From: Bolinopsis microptera
Taxonomy: Eukaryota > Ctenophora > Tentaculata > Lobata > Bolinopsidae
Assembly (NCBI RefSeq): GCF_026151205.1
Contig: NC_087077.1
Location: 7,989,983 to 8,053,982, forward strand
Reading direction: 5' to 3'
Length of the DNA stretch: 64,000 bases
Both the position numbers and the translations under genes were made by a program. The stretch's first letter is position 1. Each line of letters begins with the position of its first letter. This document shows, in pieces, positions 1 through 11,768 of the stretch. The notes beneath the pieces were generated by a model that saw only the letters and a program-made list of their open reading frames with translations, was not told the origin of the DNA and ran no database searches.

Positions 1-856
1 TTGTAATATAAATAGTAGGTCTGCAGATAGGAGATCATATCTTGAAGATGCAAATGTCAACAAACAGGAAATTACCGCTGAGATAATTACAGTTTAAACA
101 TGGTCATGGGTTCAACATCATTGTTTTGCTACACTGAAAGTGATATCTGATCAATTTGGACCCACCTCTTTTTCTAGTCTAAATAAACTGCAAGTGTTGA
201 ACGAAACCGTGCAACAAATTTATATGGATTGCATTATTGCACAAGGGTTTTCCCTATTCCTTTTTAAAGCCATAATAACATTTAGACTATTCAGTCCCAG
301 TTCACCAGTCACATATTCAACCTCGCTAATTTCGTTATCGAGTGTCACACGTGGCTCTAGACCTCCAGCAATGTCCCAAAGTTAGGGAAGTTAATAAAAA
401 CAATTGCACACACATCTGGTCCCAACATTGGGCCGGGGGAGAGTATAATACTAATTAGTGAGCGCAAGACTTGTTCAATGAGGGACGCTCCATTGGTGGT
501 AGACATGTTGAGAACTGAATAAAAACAGGATTAACGCTGGAGCTACGGGACGAATGCTCAGTGTAGAACAATAGAAACCTAATCACGATCAAGATGAATA
601 CCGGACATAATAAAATAGAACAGACTGAAATAAGAAAACTGGTGTCTCAGTGTGAGACGCTTTCCAGTTGAGAAGAGACACTGACTTAAAACGGATTTAT
701 TGAGATTTCCAGGTGAAATGAATCGCAACTATCGGAGACATTACTTTACGTGACCTGACTGGATGAGTGATAAAGATATTGGTAGTTTAGCACAATTAAA
801 AGATATATACGTAAAAGTTAAAGCAAGATAAGTTTTCTCACCTGTGTTGCATACAG
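1..856. other. Unassigned DNA left of the first possible exon
   Basis: No recognisable coding sequence, RNA gene or repeat. The short open frame near 140-385 has no domain. The stretch may be intron or intergenic sequence of the gene whose possible last exon lies at 857-1008. Confidence 0.4.
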
Positions 857-1008
857 GGTATGCTGTTATTGGAGCTATAGTGTCGGTTAGTTTCGTCGCA
901 GCAGCTTTCTTCTTCGTCCGTCAAAGAGGAGCGTTTGCTGTGATTCAAGTGCTGAACTGTCCTGTGGGGAAGATGAAGATTAATTACTACAAACTATTTA
1001 AAGCTTAA
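857..1008 (+). CDS. Possible last exon: membrane span plus short basic tail
   Basis: An acceptor-like stretch (pyrimidine-rich, ending ATACAG at 851-856) leads into 49 open codons and a TAA at 1006-1008. The first 20 codons from 859 give a strongly hydrophobic segment (AVIGAIVSVSFVAAAFFFV) followed at once by RQR, the usual pattern of a type I membrane protein crossing into the cytosol. The roughly 29-residue tail ends KLFKA and contains two tyrosines. No start codon is needed if this is a terminal exon entered in phase 2. The family is not recognisable and no upstream exon was found. A chance open frame is possible: 49 codons is not long, and the case rests on acceptor, hydrophobic run and basic stop-transfer residues occurring together. 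Confidence 0.33.
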
Positions 1009-1280
1009 ACCAGGGTTAAAACAAGGATATATTTAAGGATATATTCGTAATTACTAAATATAGTAATATGTGGATAATAATTACTATACGAACCGTGGGA
1101 ATGAGAATAAACCGAGTCCTGCACATTTCCCCAAGTAAGACTAAGATAACTGTACTTTAAGAATTGGGTAACTTATGACATTTGAGCTTTACAAAGTTTA
1201 CGCGTTCCATAAGTTGAGTACAAACTAGACCCTAGCTAGACAGTGGACAGTATGTGATGTGGCAGTACAAACATTCATTT

Positions 1281-1614
1281 GATATCATCATTCTGTACGT
1301 GTGTTCTACTGTAAAAGGACGAGAAATGGAGCACAGATGTTAATACATAGACACAGAGTTTTTGATACCTGCGACCTAAATAAATTTGTCACCATGACAA
1401 CAAATTAAGTTTGGTAGAAGCGCCATGTTCATTGTTCAGGGTCGAGCTCAGGCTTATGTTCTACTGAGATTTGATATCATCTTCCAGCTTTACTGAGCTG
1501 TAATATGTTACTGTGTAACGAGAAATGGAGCACACATGTCAATATAGACACAGAGTTTTTGATACGTGCGGCACAAAGTTTGTCACCATGGCGACAAATT
1601 GTTTGGTAGAGGCC
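1281..1614. repeat. Diverged tandem duplication of about 145 bp
   Basis: The segment 1281-1424 is repeated at 1473-1614. Both begin GATATCATC and share CGAGAAATGGAGCACA, ACACAGAGTTTTTGATAC and TTTGTCACCATG, with scattered substitutions and small indels. The copies are separated by about 48 bp. No coding capacity was seen. Confidence 0.7.
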
Positions 1615-4177
1615 TCTTAAGGGATGTCCTATGATACCATGTGATTTAAATAGTACGGTGAAAGGCACGAGATATGATTCTGTGACGTCAATTTGGACAG
1701 GAAGTTGGAAAGAAGAGAATTAGTGAGGTGTCGAACAAAGAGACAAAGAGTCAAGGGAGAGGGTTTCAGTTTCTTAAGTGAAATTATGGGACGGATATTT
1801 TGTGGCCGGTAGAATTTTGGCAGGTAGAAGAGGGGATCTATTTTAGTCGACTTTACCGTTTGGAGCATACGGACATAAGAGAACAGCGATACATGATATA
1901 TTTCAGCCGCTACATATTCAAAAAGGCTTCAGTTTACAAAACGGACTAACTCTTCCGTCTGTATCCATAACTGTAGAACTTCTGTCTCACAAGTTATCAC
2001 ATACAGATACAGCAACTAAATAGATAAGGATTCAATTTGGTTCCTCTAAAAAGTTACTTTGGTCTTTCGCTTTTCAACAATTCTATCTTCAAACGTATTC
2101 TCCTTTGTGTGACAGCTCTAATTACCGCAACTGACAAATTACTCCTGACCAACGATGACAAGCTGATCAGTAACTTCCGTTTTGTTAAACAGAATGTGTC
2201 AAAAACGTGCCCATCCGTAAAACAAGATCCCACATTTAGTTAATACTACACACATATATATCAGCTCAGTGTTGAACAGTGATTTTAATCAAAGAGAGCT
2301 ATTTATAATTGGCGGAAGAATATAGATAACTTGCCCGATGAAAGATGGCGGGGTTGTTGAAAGATGGAAACAAAGCCACAAATTTAGTTTTAAACATCAT
2401 GGTAATTATCAGCAACAGTTAAATTGAATGCTATCTTTAATCTTTAATCCTTCCGACACATTTCCCGGAGTATATCGGTTAAATGTAGGGGTTGTGCCGC
2501 GCTGGCCTCTGTCGCCCAGTGCCGGGGGTAAGTACAGATAGCTCATAGTTTGAGAACGCTTACAATGTGTTCGGCCTCCACATGTTATAGAATGGTATGT
2601 GCATTGTGGGCTTCTATCAACGGATAGTAGTTTTACCAAATTATAAATTTTATTTAAGACAAAAGAAAATCAATTAGCTGAGACACCGGCTAGTATGGTC
2701 AGTAAATGACGTACAAAAGGAGTAATGTTTGATGCTAAGGCAAGGCGTAGTAATTAGATTGTACACCTTGCTTTGTAAAAATGTATTGCAGTTGCATTTC
2801 GTGTCGAGCAACTAGCAGACGCTCGTATGTGCATTAAAAACCACATACTCGCTCGGATAAAGAGAGAGCATGGCAGTAAAATCACATATATATAATTGTC
2901 GCAATTTTTATTTTGCTAGCAATTCTAAGAATCCAAATATCTTACAATTCCAGGAAAGCCAACCACTTACTTGTTTCTAGTTGAGTATCGTCGGAGGTGA
3001 GTAATCCAATCATTAGTGTCTTTAGCATTATCCGCCTTCAGAATTATCTGAACCCTTAAGTTGCAATTCTGAAAGATTAACGCGTGTCAGGTTTATTATA
3101 ATATAGGACACTTACGCAAATGTTTAACCTCCGTCTCTCTCTCTCTCTCTCTGAGCAAATCTCTCTCTGAGCAACTCTCTGAAATTGCTGAAATCTCGCT
3201 CATACTACTGGTGGATAGGCTGCTTGATCGTGGGCGACTATCGTCACTGACCATTCATTGACGTTGTTCGAGCCTTTATTCATGGTTTGAAGTTCTAGCA
3301 TATAAAGCAGGTGAATGATAGTGAGATGCCGACAATGATTATATACTACTTTTTGTATAGACCCCGTAACAATTATGTTGTGATGAAAAACTTTATATCA
3401 CAATGGAGTATTATTATTTTCAGTTGAAACTTATCAAGAACACTAACTTATCACGAACACTAAATTTCTCATTTCTCACGGAACCACTGCGAGAGTCCAG
3501 TGTGCGTCATCATTATAACTCATAACAATAGACAATTTGAGTAACATAATCGTCTGGAACAGACTCCCGCACCTAGGTGACCGTCACATGTGGTCAAAAT
3601 CAGTGGTCCGTGAAATCAATAGCAAGTTCAAATGGCTCCCAGATAAACATCTGGTCAACTCGACTTGATATCTAATTTTTAGATGAGGCATATAAGCCAG
3701 CTCAGTAGAACTTACAGGTTTGAAGTGGTAATGGTACTTCCTATTCGAGGAATCTCTTAATTACCGTTAACATATTTAAGTCGTGACTCATGGATCTATG
3801 GTTAAGACTTAAGATATATAAGACACACATATGTACAGTGCGGCAGGGGCCGGGGGCACGCTTGGGCTTGCCCCACTTCAGACCTTATGTCAGTAAAGTG
3901 TAACAGTGATAGGGAGATACCATAATGGGTTCATTCTGAAATTAGTTCCATAATCATGGGTGAAATGGGACGCCCGACCGTTTGACCAACCACACAGCTG
4001 TAAATAATACACGTGACCATTTTAGAGGAGCAGTGACCAGTCGAGCGTGACCGCTTATAGCTAATAGCTATATATGATAATCAGTTGTAATAGCGGCGGC
4101 GAATGTACGCTAATCGTCCACATTTACAGGTCGTTTTAAAATTCAACAACGAGTACCGAATGTTGAGAATAATGAGC
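1615..4177. other. Unassigned DNA with a short CT microsatellite
   Basis: Nothing recognisable as a gene. A short (CT)n run lies at about 3134-3152 and is partly repeated just after it. Open frames at 2037-2243 and 2409-2639 are short and have no domain. Confidence 0.4.
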
Positions 4178-4235
4178 GGGGGGGGGGGGGGCGGGGGTGG
4201 GGTACACTACACCCCCCCCCCCCCCCCCCCCCCCC
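4178..4235. repeat. Poly-G run facing a poly-C run
   Basis: A G-rich run (4178-4202, 14 consecutive G then interrupted G blocks) is followed after TACACTACA by 24 consecutive C (4212-4235). The two arms are complementary, so the strand can fold as a G:C hairpin or each strand can form a quadruplex or i-motif. Similar G/C runs form the ends of the TIR element at 29391-33693, so this may be a related terminal remnant. That link is inference. Confidence 0.75.
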
Positions 4236-7200
4236 TTCGCGAGCAGTCGTCTTTTAAACATTCATCCCCATTTCGACTGTCATCCGGACTCGTTTTTTAA
4301 AAGAGCTGACACCGTGTTAAGGGCACACACAGACATGTATAATTAGAATTAGGTTGAAGAAGAGGAGAGCTAGGAGTCAGAACGGTGTCTGAAGACCGGA
4401 TAGAGAAGTGTGAATGGCGGCGTGTACCACTGTACCGTGCCTCATCAACTGATGTGACATGTAACAGTACCGTAACTTGGACTAATTAGAGAGACTCATG
4501 TTGGACGCCACAGGACTTGGATTATAACAGGGGGTATAACAATCGCTATTACTTCTTGGGGACCTTTGAATAGTATAAAACTTCTTCATGAGGAAAATAA
4601 AGGACGCTTAAATAAAGAAATTCTTTCTCCTACACACTTACCATTCACGTTTATATCAATGGTGCAAAGTTCTTATCACCACAATAACATAATAGAGTCC
4701 ACATAAGCTCTATAATTTATAAATATAATATATAATATACGATATAAAACCAGTAAGAGGTAACTTGTCAACAACAAGCTCTATTATAATTTACTAAGTT
4801 GTCACGTGTTTCTGTCTCTCTGTAACAAGGACAATATATTGACAGTGTATTGAGTTTCTTGTGATGAAATATGGGATAACAGCTGTTCCCAGAGTTAGAC
4901 ACACAGTAGGACCTAGGAGAGAAGCTCTGAGTTGAGCGCTGTTAGGTGAATGATCTGCCAACAACCGATGATAATATATAACTTATATTGTTATCTTTAA
5001 CGGGAGAGAGAGTTGCAACGTGATGATAGGTTAACCTATGGTAAGTTGAACTGGCAAGTTTGAGCTATCTATAAAACGGTGAATTTACATTGTTTTATGA
5101 ATAGCTATTCTGAACTATGTGCACCTTTCTACTATACCGGTAATAAGTTGAGAAAAGACAATGACTGCCACTTGCACGGTATTGTTTACCTGGTCTTACT
5201 CTAGAGTCTCTCTTGTGCTCTAGGTGAGAATTTCACAAACAATGATCTCACAATAATCACATAAAGTCTAGAAAGTTGAATTAACACCTTCATCTCTCTC
5301 CGGGCAGAGAGTTTAACAAGTTTATTATAACTTATTTTGTAGTTGGTCTGTGAGTGTGTGGGATATAATTTAAGTTACATACCACATTACGGCGGTCTAC
5401 AGACCCTGTCCAGACACACTTCACAACGACCTCACATGTCAGTCCGAATAGTTCTGGACTTTAATTCGTTTTACTAAGGAACGGGGACGTTTTAACGTCA
5501 TGTTGTTCTATGTTTTCTTCTTCGCAGCAGGCCAGGAGAGCTCTTCAATGTGAGGTGTATGCTGTGTTCTGAAGTTATCTCTCTCGGACAAGGGTTTAAA
5601 TTTTACGAAACAAGAAGCACCACGATGCTGGTCTAACTCGGGAGACGCCTTACGCCCTTAAATTATCCGGCTGAGTTCCGGTCTTTTAATAATCTAAACC
5701 AGGTACAGCATTAGGCAGTAAGTTTCCAGTTTATAATTAGAACTCAAGATCTCATCCGGACAATGAACTATAGTCTGCGAACATTGGTTTAGTAACTAAA
5801 ATACGACCCAGAGTCATATACAAGAGAATGTGTAATTACTAATTACATAACATGGGACTGTGATTCACTGCCATGATCAAATTGAAAAGTGGTGGTATGT
5901 ATTTTCTTTACCAAGTCAGGCAGTCTTTACTTTTTAACTGCCAAAGTGAGGTGAGATGACTTAGACTGATCTTCACGCAGCTTTTTCTCAGTTTATATTC
6001 TTAACATTATATTCGATTATTTCCAAGCAAAAGCTAATTGACTGTATTACTTTCGGCACACAACCCTCACGAAAATCACCCTTATAATTATTCTATGTGT
6101 ACACGCTCAACTTATGCCCTGGTAATAATTAGCATGATCGTTCGCCATAGAAGAGGTTTCGCATTTATTTTTGAGAACAATACACAAAACCATATAATTA
6201 TAATCATGAGATGGTAGGACAAATTACAATTATGAGCATAAAGAGGAAGGCATAACGTTTACTAGAAACAAGATCACGTGACTGCTCACGTGATAGGTCA
6301 CGAGCCGCACAATGGCTTTGTGGTAGGATCCAGGTTAAATGCGGATATTGTTTGAGGCTGCTCGGCCAATCGTACGGGCTATTTTGGGTCACGAGCTGTG
6401 GAATGAACCTATGAGGATGCAGCACACAGTGGCTGAGTAGCCTGGCAAATTAAAAACAAGTGATAATTAAGATGATAATGTATATTGCAGAGACCAGGTC
6501 GCGCTATTTACCGTTGCATATAATGTAAATCTGGGGTAATTACCGCCGATAGACCACATGAAAACTCGTAAAGTTACAAGCCTCAACTTGCCCAGCGTTC
6601 TCCCCAGCACGATCATTAGGCTTTCTCCGGGGGGATATAAATCTAATTTTTAGAAATCACGCGACCTGGAGGTCGCTGAAAGGTGCTAAGTTGAACTGTG
6701 TGGCTGAGGACGTGGTCACGTTTCAAAGCTACTATTATCCTGAACACAAAACACAGCAGAGTATTGAATTGGAAATTTTAAATGGGTGCTGACCACAAAA
6801 GACGAAACAATTACATATTCAGCGAAAGCTCTAGAAAATATGCTAATATAGAAATTAGAATATTGCTAAATATTGTACCGATGCAAAAGCTTATATCTTG
6901 CGGCCTTCAATTCTGCCTATAAGAGCCAAGCCTCAATACTCATAAGATCGTTACATTAGTGTAACAGGTCTAGGTCCCATTGGGCCCATTGGCGGTCACA
7001 ACTTAAGTCACTTAGCAAGCCATTGTTCAGTAATATAACTATCGAAACCGTGAATTGACAGAGCCGCCCTTGCTTGTCCCGGAGTTCGGAGAATAACGAA
7101 ACCGAACAATGATTGCAAACTGCAAGGGTACACAATTCCTCATATAATGTAACTGCATTACGTAATTCAATAATAGCGGAGAGGAGAAAATGTCCTCCAA

Positions 7201-7255
7201 AAGAAACATAATGGGAACGAATGTAACGAAATTAATGAGGGGGAGTAGTACTCAC
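4236..7255. other. Unassigned DNA
   Basis: No convincing coding exon or repeat family. A pyrimidine-rich acceptor-like site near 5530 precedes a short open frame with a C-x2-C, too weak to call (listed under rejected items). Confidence 0.35.
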
Positions 7256-7446
7256 AGGTTTGATACAGATGCTGTTTGCCAAGTAGTGAACAACGTCGTA
7301 GTCGTTGAGCAGCAGGAATCCTCTGATCTGGTTTTCGTGTTTGTTGGCCCACCAAACGAGATAGGTCAGGGCCGGGGAACTGTACAGACAGGTAAAAACT
7401 CTCTTCCATTTCTGTTTCTTGTGCGGTCTGTTCAACCACAAATAAC
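7256..7446 (-). CDS. Internal exon with a PH-domain-like sequence
   Basis: On the minus strand a good acceptor (ACATTTTGCAG, ending at 7447) and a good donor (GTGAGT, 7255-7250) bracket 191 nt: two bases finishing a Gly codon plus 63 open codons, ending in phase 0. The product reads like the first half of a pleckstrin-homology domain: G-Y-L near the start, a basic KKQKWKRV turn, then two beta-strand-like stretches (FTCLY, ALTYLVWW), a gap, and QIRGFLLLNDYDV. The spacing resembles C-terminal PH domains of FGD-type Rho exchange factors, but the family is a guess. The rest of the domain would lie on another exon to the left, which I could not locate. The gene would be transcribed leftwards. Confidence 0.45.
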
Positions 7447-8041
7447 CTGCAAAATGTTGCGTGTGAACGATACTTCCGAAAATTTTGATTATTTGAACTT
7501 TGCTTATGGACATGTTACGGGGGAGTGACATGTGAGCGGCAGTTTTCAAGATGAAATACTTGCTCCACGACTCCTGTCAAGCAGCAGACAAGCATGTTTA
7601 AATTCTGACCGACTCGTTTAATAACGTCTCACATTACCGGGAATAGAAGCTCTAAGTTTTAATTAAATATTAAAAACTACTAGCTATCCACTGGTTACTG
7701 CGACTGGTTAATATTTAACAGAGCCTGTGCCCTATTCTCAGTATAATAGCTTGTTTCCGAGAATCACACCACAATCTGAGTACAGGCTTAAGAACTCATT
7801 GTCCATTCGACAAGGAAGCCACATAGCATTACATTGAAAGTGAGGTGAGTAGTATTGGTATAGGTAATAAAACCAAGTACAGCACATGAGTCTGTTCGTA
7901 TAATTCTGGTGAGGGAAGAACACAGGCATCACAGGATGATTCCCATGTTCCGGAATAAGTTTATGACGTCCAGGGACCGGAAACTTTAACTGCACCAATT
8001 AAAGAACACTTAATATCTTAATTTTCAAATATACATAGTTC
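7447..8041. other. Non-coding flank of the possible PH exon
   Basis: Probably intronic if the PH exon is real. A second acceptor-like site on the minus strand near 8000 precedes an open frame down to 7738 with no known domain. The stretch ends at the 5'-truncated LINE. Confidence 0.3.
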
Positions 8042-9070
8042 AAGTGCTTAGGTCCTTTATTGTTTGTCATTTTTATCAATGACTTGCCTGATTGTATTAA
8101 TGGTATATCAAAACTGTTTGCAGATGATCTTAAAGTTATTATGGATGCCAATGACACTGAAAGCACTTTCAATATGTTAGAAAGCTTGCAAAACTGGCAA
8201 AATGTGTGGCTGTTAAAGTTTAATCCTAGCAAATGCAAAATAATGCATGTTCCATTTAATGAAAATCCCCTTCAAGAATATGTATTTAGTGGTGTTACAC
8301 TTGAATGTATTGAAGCAGAGAAAGATCTTGGAGTTTTAACTTCTTCAGATTTGAAATGGTCGAAACATATTAAAAGTTGTATTAGTAAAGCAAACAGTAT
8401 GATTGCATGGGTTACAAGGAATCTCATTATAAGAGAAATTAATGTTATGAGAAATGTTTATAAAACTATAATTAGACCCCACTTGGAGTATTGTGCTCAG
8501 TTGTGGTCTCCACCTGCCTGCCATGGGAATTGGGCTACTATCATTGAACTGGAAAATGTCCAGAGAAGGTTCACACGCCTTATTGATGATATTGGAACAC
8601 TTCCTTACAGTGAAAGGTTGGATGCCTTACAGATTACAACACTCGCAGAGAGACGGGTTAGAGGAGATTTGATTGAAGCCTACAAAATTGTAAATGGATT
8701 GGTTGAGTATGGAAAAGATATTTTCAATTTAAGTAGATCGGGAGATAAAATTGTTAGCACTAAATCTAACAATATTGATAGAAATATTAAAACCTTGTCT
8801 AATAATTTTCTATCAGAGCGTGTTATCAGCTTTTGGAATAAATTGCCATCTTTTGTTAGAAATTCAGTGTCTGTTATTGATTTTAAAATTAATCTAGAAG
8901 AATTTAAAAAGACTAATAATTTAGTAGACACAGGCAACTTTTGGGAAGTGTCAAATATAGTTTTAGCAAAAATAGAGGGTGTAAATTATATCGAAAAGAA
9001 GAAGCAACAAGTCCAATATTTATATAAAAATCCTCGTGTTGCCAAGAGAAAGGGAATTAATATCTCATGA
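8042..9070 (+). pseudogene. LINE ORF2 fragment: C-terminal half of reverse transcriptase
   Basis: About 342 codons, open throughout. RT motif C is present as FADD (codons near 8115-8126), followed by thumb-region signatures shared with the LINE at 40843-42212: EKDLGV, WSKHI, ISKANS, WVTRN, RPHLEYCAQLW, the NWATIIELENVQRRFTRLI stretch and ERRVRGDLIEAYK. The N-terminal zinc/APE domains and RT motifs A and B are missing because of 5' truncation, so the copy cannot transpose by itself. The absence of internal stops suggests a fairly recent insertion. Translation would need an upstream start; there is no in-frame ATG at the 5' edge. Confidence 0.85.
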
Positions 9071-9296
9071 ATTTGTTTTTATTTATTTATTTTTAAATTA
9101 ACGGTTTTTAACTTTTTAAACTTTTTTATATGTAAATAAATTATGACAATTATGTTAGTTATAGAATTTGTTTGTTTTTTTAATGACGAAGGCTGTGAAA
9201 TGTTCACAGTTCTGATAATGAGGAAATCAGAAAGAATGTTTAAAACTAGTGATGATGTTTATGTCATTATTCTTAATCTAATCTAATCTAATCTAA
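8042..9296 (+). mobile_element. 5'-truncated CR1/Jockey-type LINE with TAATC tail
   Basis: Coding sequence starts abruptly inside the RT domain at the G-P-L-L-F that follows motif B and runs to a TGA at 9068-9070. A 200-bp 3' UTR follows, ending in four tandem TAATC units (9274-9296), a microsatellite-style tail seen in CR1/L2-like LINEs instead of poly(A). There is no poly(A) and no clear target-site duplication. The phrase TGATGATGTTTATGTCATT just before the tail recurs near 40423, where only a 3'-end remnant survives, so the family is present more than once. Confidence 0.85.
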
Positions 9297-10401
9297 GTGC
9301 GATAGCATGGAAATGGGAGTTGGGACTGTGCATAGATTATAGAAAAGTAATGAGGGTCACAATATCATGAGGGTCACAAAATCATGTCATGAGGTCATAT
9401 CATTGAACGTTATAAGTTGGGGGGATGAAACAACAGTATTTCAAGGTAACAGGGTTGCTGAGGAGTAAACTGCGGAGAGCATATGGTTTGATGGGTGATA
9501 ACAGGAGTTAATGCCAGTACTGGTTTTAGAACTGCAGATTGAGGAACAGCCTTTTCTAAATTCTCCAGTTTAAGTTCATGGCACACATCGACAATTAGCG
9601 ATAAAAATATAAAATATGGAACCCGTGAAGAGCTGATTCAGATTTCAAAAACATTTTTGTTTAAGTAAGATAAGCAAAGTTTATGGTACGTCGTGAAGAT
9701 ACATGTTTCGAGACATCATCAGGTCAAACTGAACATTGAACGTCATTGGGTTTTTTTTTAAATCCCTTTAGCAACGATCAACCAGTCAGTCGTCAAGACC
9801 CACATTCAACAGGACGGTGCGGATTGATATTAATAAGATAAATGTTGGTTTGTAAGCTGGAAATGTATTTACCAGCAAAAAGTTTGGAGCTACTTTCCCC
9901 ATAAGACTGGACCTCATTGCTATAGGTCCGGACTTCGTATCTTCTTTTACTATTTCGATTAAACATAACTAAGGTTGGCAATGAGAACTATCATGAGCAA
10001 AGGTTACAAGACGTCGTGAACGGAGAATGGACTTGTGGACAAATTTACCGAAAATAGCATCAAAGGCGAATCGCTTGCGGAGTAAATTTGCAGTATCGAG
10101 TAAGAAAGAAGCTGTCGCCAACATAATGCGCGGCGCGATCGGCTTTGATATACCAAATAAAAAACTAAAATACCACCGATGAGACACGACTTTTTATGTA
10201 TTTTTTTGATTATTACAACTATCTAATATAATTCTAATACGTAATACCCGTACAATATTTGTTTGAAATATTAACAGATCGATTTTCGGTTAAATTTTAA
10301 CGGGTGATACTCGTAAAAGATATGTTTCAAATATTGGGATATTTGTTAACGGGTGATACTCGCAAAATATCTGTTCCATATACAGGACCGTCGACGAGTC
10401 C
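9297..10401. other. Unassigned DNA
   Basis: No gene recognised. Near 10255-10400 the phrase AACGGGTGATACTCG recurs with spacing of about 50 bp, marking the edge of the palindromic repeat region that follows. Confidence 0.35.
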
Positions 10402-10470
10402 AACAAATATCTTGTAGGTTTACAATCTACCAGGACTCCTGGTAGGTTGTAAACCTACAAGATATTTGTT
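10402..10470. repeat. 69-nt near-perfect palindrome
   Basis: Left arm 10402-10435 and right arm 10437-10470 are reverse complements with one mismatch over 34 bp and a 1-nt centre. It lies just right of a GGACCGTCGACGAGTCC motif that recurs as GGACCGTCGCGACGAGTCC near 10877, where half of the palindrome (CCTGGTAGATTATAAACCTACAAG, in shortened form) also recurs. Confidence 0.85.
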
Positions 10471-10945
10471 AAGGCGCACGTTATATCTCCGCCAAAAGCA
10501 TCTCCAATTTGATACGTACGAAATATGTTTATAGCTTCCTTGATTGTGCACTAAGTTGGCATTCTCTAACCAAAATTGAACGGGGAATCGTTTAAACATT
10601 AAAATCATTTTCGAGGAACCTCGACAAAATCTTCTCACGCTATTATTGATTATGCTTTTTATGTAGAAATACGTCAGTAGCGTTTTTGAGCTTGTACGTC
10701 TCTTTCAAAAGTATTCCAAGTGATTTGTATAAATGCATATATTAACTCTGAATACATTGCAAAATAATTTATCTCGATTCATGAAGTTTGAAAGAAGTTA
10801 CAGCAATGCGCGCAATTTGGGGAGTGTGCTTTTGGCGGAAATATAAACTGCGCCTATTTGTTAATTCAAATATCAGGACCGTCGCGACGAGTCCAATTCC
10901 AAACTCGGCGCGCATCCTGGTAGATTATAAACCTACAAGTAAAAT
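10452..10945. repeat. MITE-like segment with imperfect inverted ends
   Basis: The left part (10452-10520, containing CCGCCAAAAGCA) is matched in reverse complement by the right part (about 10806-10880, containing TGCTTTTGGCGG), with mismatches and small gaps over about 50 bp. A diverged copy of the right half (ATTCATGAAGT, GAAAGTGTGCTTT) lies at about 20553-20625, so this is a dispersed family. No transposase was seen. Target duplications could not be fixed. Confidence 0.5.
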
Positions 10946-11179
10946 TTTAAACCCAGAAACCCATACTGGATGGGGCTTAACTTTGAAAGTAAAAGAGTTG
11001 GAGACTTTCGGTTTTTTGTAACATGTTCCTTTTTTAAAAGTAACGTTACCACCCCAAGAGGAAAATTTAAAACAACGTATTTGTTGAGTTATCTCAAAAT
11101 CTCCCGAAAAGTCCCATTTCGGGCCGATCAAAAGTTTGCAACTTTAACTTTGCGGATTCGACTTTGACCATTGTTAATG

Positions 11180-11282
11180 ATTTGGCCCGGTGCGCGCTAC
11201 TTCGTAGCTCGTGCCATTGTCATACGTCGTATGACCCGCCGCGCACGAAGTGCGCGGCTCCCCCTGTAGCGTCGGCTCCCCC
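11180..11282. repeat. Stem-loop-rich repeat terminus
   Basis: Three short hairpins in a row: GCTAC-ttc-GTAGC, CATACgtCGTATG, and CGCGCAC-gaa-GTGCGCG followed by GCTCCCCCTG. The last phrase recurs at about 20438-20465 (GCCCGCCGCGCACG..GTGCGTGGCTCC), and GCTCCCCCTTCACTATAGTGAAG occurs at about 19583. A GC hairpin a few bases from a short tail resembles Helitron 3' ends, but no CTRR end or Rep/helicase gene was found, so the class is unassigned. Confidence 0.5.
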
Positions 11283-11768
11283 GGTTCCAATTAGATTAAG
11301 ACCTCTTCATGGAAACACAGTATTCCAGTATATTTATTTCTAGTTCCTGGCATCCAATAATTTAATTTGATTCCCCTTGATGGTTCCAATTAGATTAAGA
11401 CCTCTTCAGGGAAACACAGTATTCCAGTATATTTATTTCTAGTTCCTGGCATCCAATAATTTAATTTTATTCCCCTTGATGGTTCCAATTAGATTAAGAC
11501 CTCTTCATGGAAACACAGTATTCCAGTATATTTATTTCTAGTTCCTGGCATCCAATAATTTAATTTTATTCCTCTTGATGGTTCCAATTAGATTAAGACC
11601 TCTTCAGGGAAACACAGTATTCCAGTATATTTATTTCTAGTTCCTGGCATCCAATAATTTAATTTTATTCCCCTTGATGGTTCCAATTAGATTAAGACCT
11701 CTTCAGGGAAACACAGTATTCCAGTATATTTATTTCTAGTTCCTGGCATTCAATAATTTTATTTTATG
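11283..11768. repeat. 99-bp satellite, five copies
   Basis: The unit starting GGTTCCAATTAGATTAAGAC begins at 11283, 11382, 11481, 11580 and 11679, an exact 99-bp period. The last copy is cut short at about 11768 where the next repeat begins. Copies differ by only a few bases (ATGG/AGGG, CCCC/CCTC), so the array is young or homogenised. No coding potential. Confidence 0.95.

Noticed and set aside
5541-5640. Acceptor TTCTTCTTCGCAG and a 34-codon frame with CMLC
   Set aside because: Too short to exceed chance, no domain, no neighbouring exon.
7738-7998. Minus-strand frame with a good acceptor (TTGGTGCAG) near 8000
   Set aside because: No recognisable domain, uncertain donor, and it lies beside a LINE junction.
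11180-11282. Helitron 3' end
   Set aside because: The hairpin is suggestive, but no CTRR terminus at the right distance, no TC start and no Rep/helicase gene. Kept only as an unclassified repeat.
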